Shown: piece after piece, positions 8,139-16,503 of the stretch
Layout of the letters: every line of letters starts with the position of its first letter
How positions within the stretch are numbered: the first letter of the stretch is position 1
From: JACRBE01 sp964429005
GTDB taxonomy: Bacteria; Chlamydiota; Chlamydiia; Chlamydiales; JACRBE01
Length of the DNA: 64,000 bases
NCBI GenBank assembly: GCA_964429005.1
Contig: CAYSAJ010000006.1
Location: 9,799 to 73,798 of the forward strand
Direction: 5' to 3'
The notes under the pieces: model-generated
The model's input: only the letters and a program-made list of their open reading frames with translations
What the model was told of the DNA's origin: nothing
The model's database searches: none
Program-made: the position numbers and the translations under genes

Positions 8139-9572
8139 ATGGAAACTACAACTAAACCTATTGGATCAGCAATACCTATTGCTCCAAGCTCTTTGCCTTC
8201 GTCAGCTGCCCGGGATGCTGCAGTGTCTGCAGTAGCTCAGGAGTCTATTGAAAGCACAGGGGGATGGTTTGCAGGATTAGCATCCATTCTGAATTTCCTC
8301 CTAGACATCATCCTCTTGCCCCTTAGAATTTTAGAAATTTTTAATACTAGCGCTTCACAGCCTGGCCAAGAATCTACAGCTGCAGCTACAGCTACGCTTG
8401 CAAGTACCCTATTACCTTCCGGACCTGATGCTGTAGAATCTCCAGTTTTACCTCCTCCAGTACAAACACTTGAGGCTTTCACGGCATTGCCTGCTGTAGT
8501 TATGACAGTTGGATCACCTGCGGCAGCATCGCCAACCTCTTCAACTGGATCTGGTAGAGCTAGTGCTCCTTCACCAGCTCCTCTCCCTTTACCAACGGTG
8601 CCTGCTGCTCGTCATAGACCAACTCCAGTACCAGCTGCCGGGGGAGCAGGGGCTTCTGCATTACCAACACCTCTTAGCGCTGCTTCAATTACAGTTTCTA
8701 CAGCTGGAACAAGAGTTGCAAGACACTCGCTAGCTTTTGAAAACCCTCATCATATTTGTGGATATATTACGCCTCTTCAAATGATCTTAGTCAATCCATC
8801 CCTTCGAGCCCAGTTTGAGACTAACATAAGAGAATTATGCGCACTTGAACCTCACAATACTGTTTTTCAAGCAGCAAATAAGCTTGTTTTTGAGACGATC
8901 CCTGCAGCTGAAGCAAGCTCAACTCGTGTTATAGTAGACGCAGAACCTATTAGACAGTTATTGATTTATTTACACAAAGAACGATTTGCTATTTTGCGCT
9001 ATGGTATGAATCAACCACATTATGAAGCTAAGGTGAGGGTAGTTCTAGATGATTTAATAGATGGTTTGAGAGTGATGGTGGATTCTAGACTAGCAGCAAG
9101 AGCTACACCAAGAGATTATTCTTCTGTGTCATTTAATACATTTCCAGGGCATGACTTTAAAACTGATTTAGGACTAAGCTTTGCTACTGGAACAACCCCT
9201 CACCCAACGATGCCTCAAGTTTTAAGAGTTCATAGATCAACACCTGTAACTAAAGAGAGCGATTTGCCTTTGCCAGCTATTCCACGCACACTTACAGCTG
9301 AGGCAGTTTGGACAACTGATAGTGAAGCTCATACCTATACTCTCCAAAGCTTTGGGATAGCAGTTCTATCAGAGGCATCATACTCAGATAATCATTATTA
9401 TGCTTATGTAAAACACGCTGACGGGACTTGGTGGCAATGTAACGATCAAAGCATAACGCAGGTGTCTCAAACCTTTGTTGATGCAGTATTAAGCGGTTTT
9501 GATGGAGAAGTTGAAGGCAGGATACTGCATAAAACTAACGTTGTTCGTGACGCTGTTTACGTAAGATCATAG
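8139..9572 (+). CDS. membrane-anchored protein with USP-type (peptidase C19-like) deubiquitinase domain
   Basis: The 477-residue protein has three parts. Residues 42-68 form a hydrophobic segment (GWFAGLASILNFLLDIILL...). Residues ~70-195 are a Pro/Ala/Ser-rich linker. Residues ~199-477 look like a compact ubiquitin-specific protease. The Cys box is N202-x4-C207 with Q214 seven residues after the Cys, as in NxxxxCYMNSLLQ of eukaryotic USPs. A central MPQVLRVHRSTP block matches the PxVLxxHLxRF element, and the His box is DNHYYAYVKHADGTWW (H419) followed by CNDQSITQV (N435/D436). USP zinc-finger cysteines are not seen. The likely role is cleavage of host ubiquitin after secretion, which is inference. 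It follows the suf operon by 70 nt of AT-rich DNA and ends at a strong terminator. Confidence 0.75.
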   Translation: METTTKPIGSAIPIAPSSLPSSAARDAAVSAVAQESIESTGGWFAGLASILNFLLDIILLPLRILEIFNTSASQPGQESTAAATATLASTLLPSGPDAVESPVLPPPVQTLEAFTALPAVVMTVGSPAAASPTSSTGSGRASAPSPAPLPLPTVPAARHRPTPVPAAGGAGASALPTPLSAASITVSTAGTRVARHSLAFENPHHICGYITPLQMILVNPSLRAQFETNIRELCALEPHNTVFQAANKLVFETIPAAEASSTRVIVDAEPIRQLLIYLHKERFAILRYGMNQPHYEAKVRVVLDDLIDGLRVMVDSRLAARATPRDYSSVSFNTFPGHDFKTDLGLSFATGTTPHPTMPQVLRVHRSTPVTKESDLPLPAIPRTLTAEAVWTTDSEAHTYTLQSFGIAVLSEASYSDNHYYAYVKHADGTWWQCNDQSITQVSQTFVDAVLSGFDGEVEGRILHKTNVVRDAVYVRS

Positions 9573-9601
9573 AATTAGCTTTTCTAAAAATCGTATAAAA
9601 T

Positions 9602-9636
9602 AAAAAAACCTGAGGTGATTAACCTCAGGTTTTTTT
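9602..9636. terminator. bidirectional intrinsic terminator
   Basis: A perfect 15-bp inverted repeat (arms 9602-9616 and 9622-9636, 5-nt loop) has an A-run at one end and a T-run at the other, with the core ACCTGAGGT/ACCTCAGGT. It sits between two convergent genes and can stop transcription from both. Confidence 0.93.
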
Positions 9637-9661
9637 GTAACCTTATGATGTCAATCTCAAA

Positions 9662-10747
9662 TTAGAAATCAAATCTGAATTTGAATGTGATACCTTGCAT
9701 GCTCAAGTTGCCGTTAGAAGCAGGCGCCATGATTGTTGCAAAGCGGTTCATAGACCACCAAAGTTGTTGTTCCCAACCAAGAGAAAGTCCTACGTGGTAA
9801 GAATCATCATTGAACCAGTAGTCCCAACGAAGTCCCATGCCAAGTTCAAGTACAGGAGTAATTGTGTTGTAAATTGCTTTGTACTTACCAAGGTAGAGAG
9901 ACTCTGTTGTTGTTGTCCCAGTTGTTGAGTATGAAGTAACAGTTTGGCTCAAGTTGAAATGAGAAGCAAGTGCAGAAATTGCGAAATCACCGTACATGCT
10001 CCAGTTTTGGTCAAATTGGAACGCTGCGTTCATACCTGTATGAAGACCGATACCAAAGAATCTTTCTGTAGAAGCGCTTCTTTCATAAGCTGTAGTTGCG
10101 CCTGTAGTTGTTCCATAGGTAACGTTGTATTTTTGTTTTTGCCAAGAAGCTTTCAAACCAGCGAATGGTCTCAAGATTAGGTAGTGGCTAATAAAATATT
10201 GTCTACCAAGATCAAGATCAGCTGTGTTGAAGTTAGACTTCCAAGAACCAGTAGCTGTGTCAACTGCTGTAAAAAGATCTGTTGGATCTGTAATTACAGT
10301 AGGTGTCAAGTCATAACCAGAATCTGTTGCATTTGTAACAGATCTGCTTCTTGTTCCATTGTTAAGCCATGTGTACTGAGTTGTAAGATCCCAGCCATCA
10401 TGAGCCATTTGAAGTCCCATACCAACTTTAAAACCAGGTCTCCATGTGAAGCTTGGTGCATAGCTAGAACCTCTTGATAGTGTCTCAGTTGCAACACCAC
10501 CAGCTGCGAAGCCAGTGTTAGCAAAATTAAGACCTTCTTCTCTTACAGACCAATAGATAAAATCAGCTGTAAAGAATACATCAGCGCCATCTTGAACTCT
10601 TGGTCCAGCGTTTGGTGTGATGACTTTTGGTTGTTGATCCGAATCAGTATCTGTTGAATGTAGGTCCTGAGCGGCAAACAACGTTCCTGTTAGGGTTGTG
10701 CAAGCAATTCCTGCAAACGCCATAACGTTTCGAAAGTTTACTTCCAT
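9662..10747 (-). CDS. major outer-membrane beta-barrel protein (Legionella/Parachlamydia MOMP-like family)
   Basis: This is a probable abundant porin of the outer membrane. The 361-residue product starts with a signal peptide (hydrophobic core FAGIACTTLTGTLF, cleavage near AAQD at ~25). It continues with alternating aromatic/polar beta-strands such as DVFFTADFIYWSVREEGL, which is characteristic of the Legionella OMP/Lpg1974-like family found in Parachlamydiales, and it ends with ITFKFRFDF, the C-terminal aromatic signature for barrel assembly. Thr, Ser and Gly are frequent in predicted loops. GGAG lies 8 nt before the start and a promoter is visible upstream. The family assignment is by pattern; pore selectivity is unknown. 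Confidence 0.82.
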   Translation of the reverse strand: MEVNFRNVMAFAGIACTTLTGTLFAAQDLHSTDTDSDQQPKVITPNAGPRVQDGADVFFTADFIYWSVREEGLNFANTGFAAGGVATETLSRGSSYAPSFTWRPGFKVGMGLQMAHDGWDLTTQYTWLNNGTRSRSVTNATDSGYDLTPTVITDPTDLFTAVDTATGSWKSNFNTADLDLGRQYFISHYLILRPFAGLKASWQKQKYNVTYGTTTGATTAYERSASTERFFGIGLHTGMNAAFQFDQNWSMYGDFAISALASHFNLSQTVTSYSTTGTTTTESLYLGKYKAIYNTITPVLELGMGLRWDYWFNDDSYHVGLSLGWEQQLWWSMNRFATIMAPASNGNLSMQGITFKFRFDF

Positions 10748-10783
10748 TTTATAATCTCCATTTACGGTGCGTTATGAAGTACA

Positions 10784-10812
10784 CTTGTAATAAATTTTAA
10801 AAATTGAGTCAA
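10784..10812 (-). promoter_or_regulatory. putative promoter of the barrel porin gene
   Basis: Read on the minus strand, TTGACT at 10812-10807 is followed after 17 nt by TACAAG at 10789-10784, about 37 nt before the start codon. The -35 is good and the -10 is weak. The rest of the 327-nt intergenic stretch (10748-11074) is AT-rich with no gene I can support. Confidence 0.45.
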
Positions 10813-11074
10813 CAAAAAGCGTGCAGAAATCTGCAGTTCACTTTTCTATTCTTAAAAAAATTGAGAAAAAATGGCTTCAAAACCACTTTAAAGGGGAACT
10901 TTTTTAAAAAATTGCTCCCTGATACTCAATCGTTTGTCAGATTAATACAACTTATATCAATCAGAAATGTAATCTGCAAATGATTTCGAAATTTTTTCAG
11001 AAAAAAAAATTAGAAAAACGCCCTTAAGAGTATCCAAAAACGTGAAATTTTAATCTGTAATATTTTTATTTAAA

Positions 11075-11905
11075 TTAGCTGCGCATATTCTGCAAGAGTT
11101 TTGTTATATGCTGAATATAATCTATGGACTGTTTCCCAAAGGCTTTTAGTATAACAGCCCATCCTACCCAAAGAACAAAAAGAGCTAAAAAAGACTTCAA
11201 AGGCATCCCTAGAAATGACATTTGAACTTGGGGCGCAAGTCTGTTTGCTATTCCTAAAAATGTTTCTGCCATCAGGACAGCAACAAGTGCTGGAGCAGAC
11301 ATTTGAATCGAAAGAGTAAACAAGTATCCCATCATTGAAAGCATGTCTTTCCAAAATGGATTTTTTAAAGTAAAAAAAGGGGCTGAAACAATACCATCAA
11401 CAGGAAAAACTTTGAATGATTCAGATATGCTATCAAAAAAATAAAGAGGACCATTTAATTCAAAAAAAATCGCGATCAGCAAGTAATTAAACAATATCCC
11501 AATAGAAGACGCCTGGACTTTCATTGTAGGGTCTTGAGACATCATTTGAGAGGCACCCCTTTGGTAATCTATGATGGAACCCGCTGATTCGACGACTAGA
11601 AATGGAATATTGGCAAGAGTTGCTATGATCGTGCCGATGAGAAGCTCTTTTACACTGAATCCCAAAAACGCGAGATTAAAATCTACCATCGTAGTCGAAG
11701 TATCAATGGCTATTGGTAAGTAAACAATACTTAGAAAAAAGGCAAGACCAGCTTTAGTAATACTGGGTATGACTTTTCCCCCTAAAAAAGGGGTTAAGGC
11801 AGCTATAGGGGCTAAACGAAAAAAGATGAGTAGAAAAAAGGTGAGCAAATTCATGGGAGTCATTCCCTTTAAATTCAGCATCATCTCCAAAAAGTCGGGT
11901 GACAT
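11075..11905 (-). CDS. sctT: type III secretion export apparatus protein SctT
   Basis: SctT (YscT/SpaR/FliR family) is an inner-membrane component of the T3SS export gate. The 276-residue protein has several hydrophobic helices, the family block FRLAPIAALTPFLGGKVIPSITKAGLAF near residues 30-57, and DYQRGASQMMSQDP near residue 133. The C-terminal region QMSFLGMPLKSFLALFVLW is typical. It is the last gene of the operon sctJ-CT560like-sctL-sctR-sctS-sctT; no clear terminator follows it. Confidence 0.94.
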   Translation of the reverse strand: MSPDFLEMMLNLKGMTPMNLLTFFLLIFFRLAPIAALTPFLGGKVIPSITKAGLAFFLSIVYLPIAIDTSTTMVDFNLAFLGFSVKELLIGTIIATLANIPFLVVESAGSIIDYQRGASQMMSQDPTMKVQASSIGILFNYLLIAIFFELNGPLYFFDSISESFKVFPVDGIVSAPFFTLKNPFWKDMLSMMGYLFTLSIQMSAPALVAVLMAETFLGIANRLAPQVQMSFLGMPLKSFLALFVLWVGWAVILKAFGKQSIDYIQHITKLLQNMRS

Positions 11906-11908
11906 GGA

Positions 11909-12175
11909 TTATCGCCATTTGTAGAAGTTTTCCATGATCGTTGTCGTATAGGACATAATTTGGGCGCTCAAAAAGCCTCCCATGAACATGAGAGTGAGGA
12001 TTACAGCAATTAGTTTTACAGTAAAAGATAGGGTTTGCTCTTGAATCTGTGTTGCAGCTTGGAAAATTGCAACAAAAAGGCCTAGGATCATACTTATAAA
12101 GATAGGAGGGCCTGATAAAATCAAAATCAGAAATAAGGCTTGATAAGATAATTGAAAGATCTCTGATTCGTACAT
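11909..12175 (-). CDS. sctS: type III secretion export apparatus protein SctS
   Basis: SctS (YscS/SpaQ/FliQ family) is a small two-helix membrane protein of the export gate. The 88-residue length is standard. Two hydrophobic hairpin helices flank the conserved IFQAATQIQEQTLSF block near residues 38-52. It lies 3 nt from both sctR and sctT. Confidence 0.94.
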   Translation of the reverse strand: MYESEIFQLSYQALFLILILSGPPIFISMILGLFVAIFQAATQIQEQTLSFTVKLIAVILTLMFMGGFLSAQIMSYTTTIMENFYKWR

Positions 12176-12178
12176 GTA

Positions 12179-12967
12179 TTACCTAAATGAGAGAGTTAAA
12201 CCTTGTACAATGAGTGTCCAGCCATCCACCATAACAAGAAGAAGTAATTTCAGCGGAAGTGCTATGGTCAGAGGAGAAAGCATCATCATACCCATAGCAA
12301 GAAGAATATTCGATACAACGAGATCGATGACAAAAAAGGGTAAATAAATCAGAACACCGACTTCAAAAGCAGTTCTAAGTTGTGAAATAATAAATGCAGG
12401 GACAACCACAATAAAGTCTGTGGGCTTCAAATTTCCTTTGAAGGGATCTGGAAATTTATTATAGGCGAGCTGGTAAAAATACTTGATGTGCATTGGAGAA
12501 GTGTTTTTGATCAAAAAATCTCGAAGGGGATCTTTTGTTGTATCGATAACAGCTGCTAAATAAAAAGCAGATTCATCAGAAAAAAGAGCTTGTGGAGGCT
12601 GATTTTGTATTGTAGCTTGTCCTGCATTATACATAGCAAGCCCTGTGGGGAACATCACATAAATCGTCATAATCAACGCGATACCGTTGATCGCTTGGTT
12701 AGGAGGTGTTTGCTGGACACCGATAGCGTTTCTAAGAAGGGATAGCACAACAGCGAATTTTAGGAAGGAGGTGAGGAGCATGATAGCAAACGGCAAAAGG
12801 GCAAGCCCTGCCAAAATTGCCATTTTTGTTATGACAGAGGGCTGCTGAGGCCCACTTACTTGAGTGATATCAACAACAGGGTTTATGGGATCTCCAAAAA
12901 CAATCGAACTACCTAAAAGAAAAAAAAACAATGAGAGACGAAAGAAAGTGCTTTTGGAGATATTCAT
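12179..12967 (-). CDS. sctR: type III secretion export apparatus protein SctR
   Basis: SctR (YscR/SpaP/FliP family) forms the core of the T3SS export gate with SctS and SctT. The 262-residue product starts with a hydrophobic, possibly cleaved leader (FFRLSLFFFLLGSSIVFG) and then shows the family signatures LLTSFLKFAVVLSLLRNAIGVQQTPPNQ near residue 65 and MGMMMLSPLTIALPLKLLLLVMVDGW near residue 225. The DxVVSNILLAMGMMM region is also typical. It is linked to sctL by 8 nt. Confidence 0.95.
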   Translation of the reverse strand: MNISKSTFFRLSLFFFLLGSSIVFGDPINPVVDITQVSGPQQPSVITKMAILAGLALLPFAIMLLTSFLKFAVVLSLLRNAIGVQQTPPNQAINGIALIMTIYVMFPTGLAMYNAGQATIQNQPPQALFSDESAFYLAAVIDTTKDPLRDFLIKNTSPMHIKYFYQLAYNKFPDPFKGNLKPTDFIVVVPAFIISQLRTAFEVGVLIYLPFFVIDLVVSNILLAMGMMMLSPLTIALPLKLLLLVMVDGWTLIVQGLTLSFR

Positions 12968-12975
12968 AGCGTAAT

Positions 12976-13605
12976 TTATACTCTCTTTTTAGCGAAGTTT
13001 TCAAAAGCAGCTTCTAAAGCTCTCCATTGATTTTCTAGAGTTGCATTGATAATTCCTGCTTCTGTTTCGATAACACAGCTTCCTGGCTCAATGTCAGGAC
13101 GCTCTTCGATACTTAAACTATCAAGCCGCTCAAATAGATTCTTGAAATCTTCTTTTTTCTTCTCAAGATAAGGAATGTCCCCTTTATTCACAAAAATTTT
13201 AATATTTTCCGCTTGGACAACTGGTTTTAGAGTTTGTTGGACAATATTAACAATAGCTTCGGGATTCATTTTTAGCTCATCACTAACAATTTTTTTTGCT
13301 GTTTTTAAAGCAAGGGGCAAAATTTGCTGCTGAAGTTCAATGCGAAGCTGTTTGATTTCTTGATTTAAATAAAGGAGTTGTTGGTTGAATTCTTCAAGTC
13401 CTTTTTGAAGCCCTTCTTCATAAGCGTCTTTTTTGATCTTGTCACATTCGACATGAGTTTCTTCCATTAATGCTTTTGTATCTTGTTTAGCTTTTGTGAC
13501 AATTTCTTTAGCTTTTAAGAGCTCAGAAAACTCTTCACTGGGGACAATTTTTGTTTTTTTTGCGAAATGAATTGAGCCAGAACGGATGAGAGTAAAAAGT
13601 TTCAT
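12976..13605 (-). CDS. sctL: type III secretion ATPase regulator/stator SctL
   Basis: SctL (YscL/FliH family) binds the secretion ATPase SctN and links it to the cytoplasmic sorting platform. The 209-residue product has a long charged helical part (residues ~25-110, AKEIVTKAKQDTKALMEET and EQLLYLNQEIKQLRIELQQ-like coiled coil) followed by the FliH/V-ATPase E-like C-domain with KIVSDELKMNPEAIVNIVQQTL and DPS-like ERPDIEPGSCVIETEAGIINATL. The start overlaps the stop of the preceding gene by 4 nt, so translation is coupled. Confidence 0.9.
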   Translation of the reverse strand: MKLFTLIRSGSIHFAKKTKIVPSEEFSELLKAKEIVTKAKQDTKALMEETHVECDKIKKDAYEEGLQKGLEEFNQQLLYLNQEIKQLRIELQQQILPLALKTAKKIVSDELKMNPEAIVNIVQQTLKPVVQAENIKIFVNKGDIPYLEKKKEDFKNLFERLDSLSIEERPDIEPGSCVIETEAGIINATLENQWRALEAAFENFAKKRV

Positions 13606-14477
13606 AACAAATTCCCTTCTTGAAGGTATGAGTTTACAATGTCAACGCATTCAATGAGTTGAGAGATTAATACGTTGTGGATTCTTTGTTGATGAATAGG
13701 TGTTTTCATCGTGTTAAGAAAAGGGGTTTGATCAGGAGGAATTTTTCTTTGAATATACCAGAGTAATTCATCGGGAGCATCATACAATCCTTTAGCTACT
13801 CTGTTGAGTCCTCTAAAGTATAGTACTTTATAGAGTTCATCAATTTCACCTTTCCAGTGATTAAGTTTCAACGGGGTAAACTTCAGTAAGTCAGGTTTTT
13901 TCATAAAGTTATGGATACATTTTTTCTCCAAATCAGAAAAGTATGTGTCCATCTGACGCAAGAGGTGGGGATTGATCATTTGTTTTAGTTCAACGACTAG
14001 ATCAAAAAGACCAAGGATGCGGCAATATTTTTCAAAGAAAAGAGGGGTTAAAGGGAGGAGCTTGTTCAAAGGATTAGGAGGTAGGGTATCAGGAGAAAAG
14101 AATGAAAAATTGCCTAGTATATGGCGGTGGAGTTCTTCTTGAAAAAATTCCCTAGCCAGAGAGGTCAAAGCGTTGTTTTTCGGGATATTATAGATGTTTT
14201 GTAACGATTCTTGGACCTCAGAAGGCAAAACACTAAGATATGGATCAATAGGGGGAGTGCATTGACTTAGAGCTTGATCGATCCATGCAGGATGAATTAA
14301 TTCGAGCCACGACCCAGAATTCACCGCTTCAAAAGGATTTTTTGGCAGATCAAGTGCATTGCATATATCTACTTGTTCTTTTTCAGAAAAGTACCCAAGC
14401 AGTAATTCCCCCTGTTGATGGGGGGAATGGGCTAGTAAATACTTTAGGGCTGCAAGTCGCAGTACTTCTGTAGACAT
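13602..14477 (-). CDS. conserved chlamydial T3SS-operon protein (CT560-like, SctK position)
   Basis: No enzymatic motif is seen in these 291 residues. The gene sits between sctJ and sctL, the slot occupied by CT560 in C. trachomatis, and in other systems by the sorting-platform protein SctK. The protein is soluble, Leu- and Pro-rich and helical, with a start MSTEVLRLAALKYLLAHSPHQQGELLL that suggests a helical bundle. A role as accessory cytoplasmic component of the T3SS sorting platform is inferred from position only. Overlap with sctL (4 nt) and close spacing to sctJ (7 nt) show it is in the operon. Confidence 0.75.
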   Translation of the reverse strand: MSTEVLRLAALKYLLAHSPHQQGELLLGYFSEKEQVDICNALDLPKNPFEAVNSGSWLELIHPAWIDQALSQCTPPIDPYLSVLPSEVQESLQNIYNIPKNNALTSLAREFFQEELHRHILGNFSFFSPDTLPPNPLNKLLPLTPLFFEKYCRILGLFDLVVELKQMINPHLLRQMDTYFSDLEKKCIHNFMKKPDLLKFTPLKLNHWKGEIDELYKVLYFRGLNRVAKGLYDAPDELLWYIQRKIPPDQTPFLNTMKTPIHQQRIHNVLISQLIECVDIVNSYLQEGNLL

Positions 14478-14484
14478 TTATCCC

Positions 14485-15399
14485 TTAGGGGTTCTCTTCA
14501 TTCTTTTCTTGTGAAGACTTTTCTTCCATGATTGGTACGGGGCTAAACCATTCTTTTAATCCCCTACGGCGAAGGATAGGATAAATTTTCCAGATGATCC
14601 AGCCTAGGGCAGCAGCTAAGATGATAGCGAGTGAGAGTATAGCAAAGAAAATAAACTGAAAACGTCCTGCTGATTGTTTGTTCATCACAATGGACCAAAT
14701 ACTGATGTATTCTCTCGAGCCACCTTTGATGTCCCCAGGAGCATTGATGGCAATATCTGTGAATCGAGAACGATCGGAGACCACGGTGACATCATTAATA
14801 TCAAGCCCGTTCACGCTTCCAGATACTAAGCGTTTAATTTTATTTTCAAGGTGAGCGTTTGGATCGTCGATAATTCCCTGGTGCTTCACATAAACAGCAG
14901 CAGTCGTTCTAGTGGGAGCTACAGTTGTTGCTAATGCCGTAGTGTCCGGAGGGAAAGAGAGCTGAACGGTCGCGTCGATCACGCCATCGATCAGTAAGAT
15001 CGTATTAGTAATTTGTTGCTCAAGTCCTGCTTGATATCGAATCGTTTCTTCTTTATCAGAAGACATTAGACCTTGTTTTGCAAACAAATCAAGAAGGTTT
15101 GTTCCTTGTTTTCTTGGGAGCCCATTTTGGTTCAGTAGAGACATTGCTTCTATCATCTGAGACTTTTCTACTGTGATATTAAAAAGGGGAGCAGAACTGT
15201 CTCCACCACCGATGCCGCTCGATGCAGCTTGGACTTTTTCAGCAGGAATGCCTTTGGAGGATAAAAAAACTATAATAACATTGGCTTCTCTTTCATCGAC
15301 TTGCGAGATGATCTGTTCTTGTGATGTGCTACATCCGACAAGAAAAAAAGATAAAGAAATGAGGGTGAGGTAAGAGATATATGAAACCATCTTCTTCAT
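14485..15399 (-). CDS. sctJ: type III secretion inner-ring lipoprotein SctJ
   Basis: SctJ (YscJ/PrgK/CdsJ) forms the inner-membrane ring of the injectisome. The 304-residue protein starts with a lipoprotein signal whose lipobox ends in LVGC (Cys ~23). It continues with the conserved QVDEREANVIIVFLSSKGIPAEK block, DLFAKQGLMSS, and QLSFPPDTTA-type sequence in the second ring-building domain, then a single C-terminal transmembrane helix near residues 250-272 (FIFFAILSLAIILAAALGWIIW). It is the promoter-proximal gene of the operon. Confidence 0.95.
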   Translation of the reverse strand: MKKMVSYISYLTLISLSFFLVGCSTSQEQIISQVDEREANVIIVFLSSKGIPAEKVQAASSGIGGGDSSAPLFNITVEKSQMIEAMSLLNQNGLPRKQGTNLLDLFAKQGLMSSDKEETIRYQAGLEQQITNTILLIDGVIDATVQLSFPPDTTALATTVAPTRTTAAVYVKHQGIIDDPNAHLENKIKRLVSGSVNGLDINDVTVVSDRSRFTDIAINAPGDIKGGSREYISIWSIVMNKQSAGRFQFIFFAILSLAIILAAALGWIIWKIYPILRRRGLKEWFSPVPIMEEKSSQEKNEENP

Positions 15400-15472
15400 A
15401 GGGACAACCCAAGTAATAGACTATTGATCTCTTCCTTTTATATAGAAAGCTGATTTCTTTTCTAAAAATTTT

Positions 15473-16441
15473 TTATTTATGGGCTGTTTTTTTTCGACTG
15501 ATCCACGCGGGTCCTGGACCATATTTCCCTAAAAAATGGTCAAAACCTCCATGGAGAGCTGCAAGATTGCGTCGAGCTTTTTTCTCTGTTTCAGTTTTTT
15601 TGAATAATCCAAAACGGATGTATTCGAAGAAACAATGTTTTGCCATTCTTATCCACTCAGGGAGTATATGGGATAAGAAAATCTTATGATAATCAAAGGG
15701 GGAGTAATGCTTTTTGATCCAAAGAATTCGATTACGGTACCAATAATAGCTTGAATGACTTGACCCGCCGGAAAAGGATTGAGAACCTTTATGATATATT
15801 TTTACATCAGGAACATAGATATTTTTGAATCCTTCTTTTTTCGCTCTAGTGCAAAAATCAGATTCTTCCCATATAAGAAAAAATCTCTCGTCAAAATAAC
15901 CAATTTTTTCAAAAACTTTTTTTGGGATAAACATGCAGCACCCCACGATATAATCTAGTTCAAAGGGATGGTCTAAATGAGATTGGGCATTAGATTCATT
16001 CAGCCCAAATAGTCTAAAATTAAGTCGATGGGGATCCCAGTACCCCCCAAGGTGATCGATGAGATCCTTTTGAAAATATTGGTAAATTTTTCCTCCTAAA
16101 ATCGCCGATCGTTCTTTTTCGTGGAAGGCAGCAAAAGAGGCTACAAAATCATGGTCGACTGTGGTGTCATTATTAAGGAGTATAACAGCGTCGGCCCCTT
16201 GCTCTAACGCGATTTTGATCCCTAAGTTGTTGCCTCCAGCAAAACCTAAATTGGTTTCACTTCTTACATGCTGGACATGGGGGAATTCTTCTTTCAAAAT
16301 TTCATAAGACGAATCTGAGGAGCCGTTATCTACTAAAATAAGATGGTGATCTGGATATGTAACGGCTTTTAAAGAGTGGAGGCACTCTCTTGTATCTTTG
16401 ATGTTGTTCCAGTTCACTAAAATAGTTGCGATTTTGATCAT
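15473..16441 (-). CDS. family 2 glycosyltransferase (rhamnosyltransferase-like)
   Basis: This is a GT-A fold glycosyltransferase that would add a sugar to a surface polysaccharide or glycolipid on the cytoplasmic face. The 322-residue protein has the nucleotide-sugar fold at its start (ATILVNWNNIKDTRECLHSL), VDNGSSDSSYEIL near residue 37, NLGFAGGNNLGIK near residue 64, the metal-binding LLNNDT near residue 88, and FLIWEESDFCTRAKKEGF near residue 183. No transmembrane helix is present. It lies next to a GT9 gene on the same strand, suggesting joint action in envelope glycan synthesis; donor and acceptor are unknown. Confidence 0.88.
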   Translation of the reverse strand: MIKIATILVNWNNIKDTRECLHSLKAVTYPDHHLILVDNGSSDSSYEILKEEFPHVQHVRSETNLGFAGGNNLGIKIALEQGADAVILLNNDTTVDHDFVASFAAFHEKERSAILGGKIYQYFQKDLIDHLGGYWDPHRLNFRLFGLNESNAQSHLDHPFELDYIVGCCMFIPKKVFEKIGYFDERFFLIWEESDFCTRAKKEGFKNIYVPDVKIYHKGSQSFSGGSSHSSYYWYRNRILWIKKHYSPFDYHKIFLSHILPEWIRMAKHCFFEYIRFGLFKKTETEKKARRNLAALHGGFDHFLGKYGPGPAWISRKKTAHK

Positions 16442-16503
16442 AGGCCAAGCGATTCTCTTTTTAGGATGAAATCAGTGTAGCCCAAAAACAAAATCCTGAG
16501 AAC

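Noticed and set aside
8380..8760. Possible tandem repeat or CRISPR-like array in the Ala/Pro/Ser linker
   Set aside because: The DNA is compositionally biased (GCT/CCT/ACA codons) but has no regular unit length or spacer pattern.
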